20,274 bases of DNA from JBBCJM01 sp037190175 (GTDB lineage: Bacteria > Pseudomonadota > Alphaproteobacteria > Rhodobacterales > Rhodobacteraceae), in assembly GCA_037190175.1 (NCBI GenBank), contig JBBCJM010000201.1:1-20274 (forward strand), written 5' to 3'. Under the pieces are notes generated by a model. It ran no database searches and was not told the DNA's origin. It saw nothing but the letters and a program-made list of their open reading frames with translations. The translations under genes were made by a program, and so were the position numbers. Below are positions 19,766-20,274 of the stretch, in pieces (within the stretch, counting starts at the first letter, position 1; the number at the start of each line of letters is the position of its first letter).

Positions 19766-20274
19766 TCAGCAGAGCACGCGCATCACGTCGGCGGCGTCGT
19801 CCAGCGTCTCCAGCCCGCGGACCATCCGCTGCGCCTCGGCCACCGCCTCGGCCGGGATCGGCTTTTTCGAGAAGGACGCGGCCTCGGTGAACTTGGCGGT
19901 CAGGTAATCCCAGTCCATCGGGTTGTCGGCCTCGCCCGGCACCTTGTCGCCGATCCGGCTCAGCACCCGGCCGTCGCGCAGGGTCATCTCGATGCGGCCA
20001 TGCGGCAGCTTGCCGGCCCAGTTGCCGGCCGCGTCGGGCTCGGGCACCACCTTCGCGGCCACAGCCAGCGCCGCGGGATTGCCCAGCCCCTCGGGCGTGA
20101 AGTCCGCCAGCCCCACGCTGCCCTTCACCGCGGCCAGGCCCACGCAATAGGGGATCGAGAACTTGGCGTCCGCCGGCACCCTGGGCGCGCGGCGGGTTTC
20201 CAGCGGCAGGCACAGCCGGTGCTGGAAATCGCCCACGAAGACCTTGATCTGGCTGATGTCGTCGGGCGCGATCC
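19766..20274 (-). CDS. MmgE/PrpD family protein, third copy (C-terminal part only)
   Basis: The frame is open to the window edge and gives about 168 C-terminal residues; an in-frame GTG at 20236 is internal, because family sequence (APDDISQIKVFVGDF) continues above it. The ADAKFSIPYCVGLAAVKG segment is the hallmark of the MmgE/PrpD C-terminal domain, followed by the usual LSRIGDKVPGEADNPM region and a terminal helix pair. The stop is 11 bases before the next MmgE/PrpD start. Nothing in the visible part suggests it is broken. Start and promoter lie outside the window. Confidence 0.85.
   Translation of the reverse strand, partial: IAPDDISQIKVFVGDFQHRLCLPLETRRAPRVPADAKFSIPYCVGLAAVKGSVGLADFTPEGLGNPAALAVAAKVVPEPDAAGNWAGKLPHGRIEMTLRDGRVLSRIGDKVPGEADNPMDWDYLTAKFTEAASFSKKPIPAEAVAEAQRMVRGLETLDDAADVMRVLC

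Noticed and set aside
1..20274. CRISPR arrays, tRNA or rRNA genes, insertion sequences, phage or toxin-antitoxin genes
   Set aside because: Searched by eye on both strands; no regularly spaced repeats, no transposase motifs and no RNA-gene signature were found.

Overview
The window looks like an accessory catabolic region of a very GC-rich alphaproteobacterium, most likely of the Rhodobacteraceae (Paracoccus/Rhodobacter type). Three things point there: strong G/C bias at third codon positions in every gene, an intergenic hairpin repeat with a GGGGGCTTCGCGCCCCC core followed by a GATATTT tail (a form I associate with that family, from memory), and an rpoN copy sitting inside a catabolic cluster, since rhodobacters are known for several RpoN paralogues. 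No rRNA, tRNA, CRISPR array, transposase or phage gene was seen.

Layout. (1) 1-3084, plus strand: the 3' part of a NIPSNAP-family gene, a strong hairpin terminator, a consensus sigma-54 promoter, a nitronate-monooxygenase-like flavoenzyme and a family III CoA-transferase. (2) 6581-3077, minus strand: an MmgE/PrpD protein, a MaoC hydratase and an FAD-dependent fumarate-reductase/KstD-type dehydrogenase, convergent with block 1. (3) 6582-6789: a divergent control region full of nested inverted repeats. (4) 6790-10935, plus strand: a second family III CoA-transferase, an acyl-CoA dehydrogenase, a second MaoC-fold protein, a second consensus sigma-54 promoter, and a thiolase-like protein. (5) 10957-11094: a large inverted pair of hairpin repeats. 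(6) 15454-11053, minus strand: rpoN, a third consensus sigma-54 promoter, a crotonase resembling BadI/MenB, a DUF35 zinc-ribbon protein and two tandem double-hotdog thioesterase-like proteins. (7) 17333-15696, minus strand: a PAS-containing sigma-54 activator, divergent from a LysR regulator at 17505-18446. (8) 18432 to the window end, minus strand: two tandem MmgE/PrpD genes, the upstream one cut by the window edge.

How it may work together. The enzymes form a CoA-thioester pathway: activation (CoA-transferases), desaturation (acyl-CoA dehydrogenase, FAD flavoprotein), hydration (MaoC, crotonase, MmgE/PrpD), C-C cleavage (crotonase, thiolase/DUF35) and release (thioesterases). The substrate cannot be read from sequence; an alicyclic or branched carboxylic acid is my best inference. 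Two points stand out. First, the window carries its own sigma factor, its own activator and three near-perfect sigma-54 promoters, each in front of a catabolic gene. Second, all four proteins of block 4 lack the textbook catalytic residue of their family, while CoA-transferase and MaoC paralogues that keep those residues lie only a few kilobases away.
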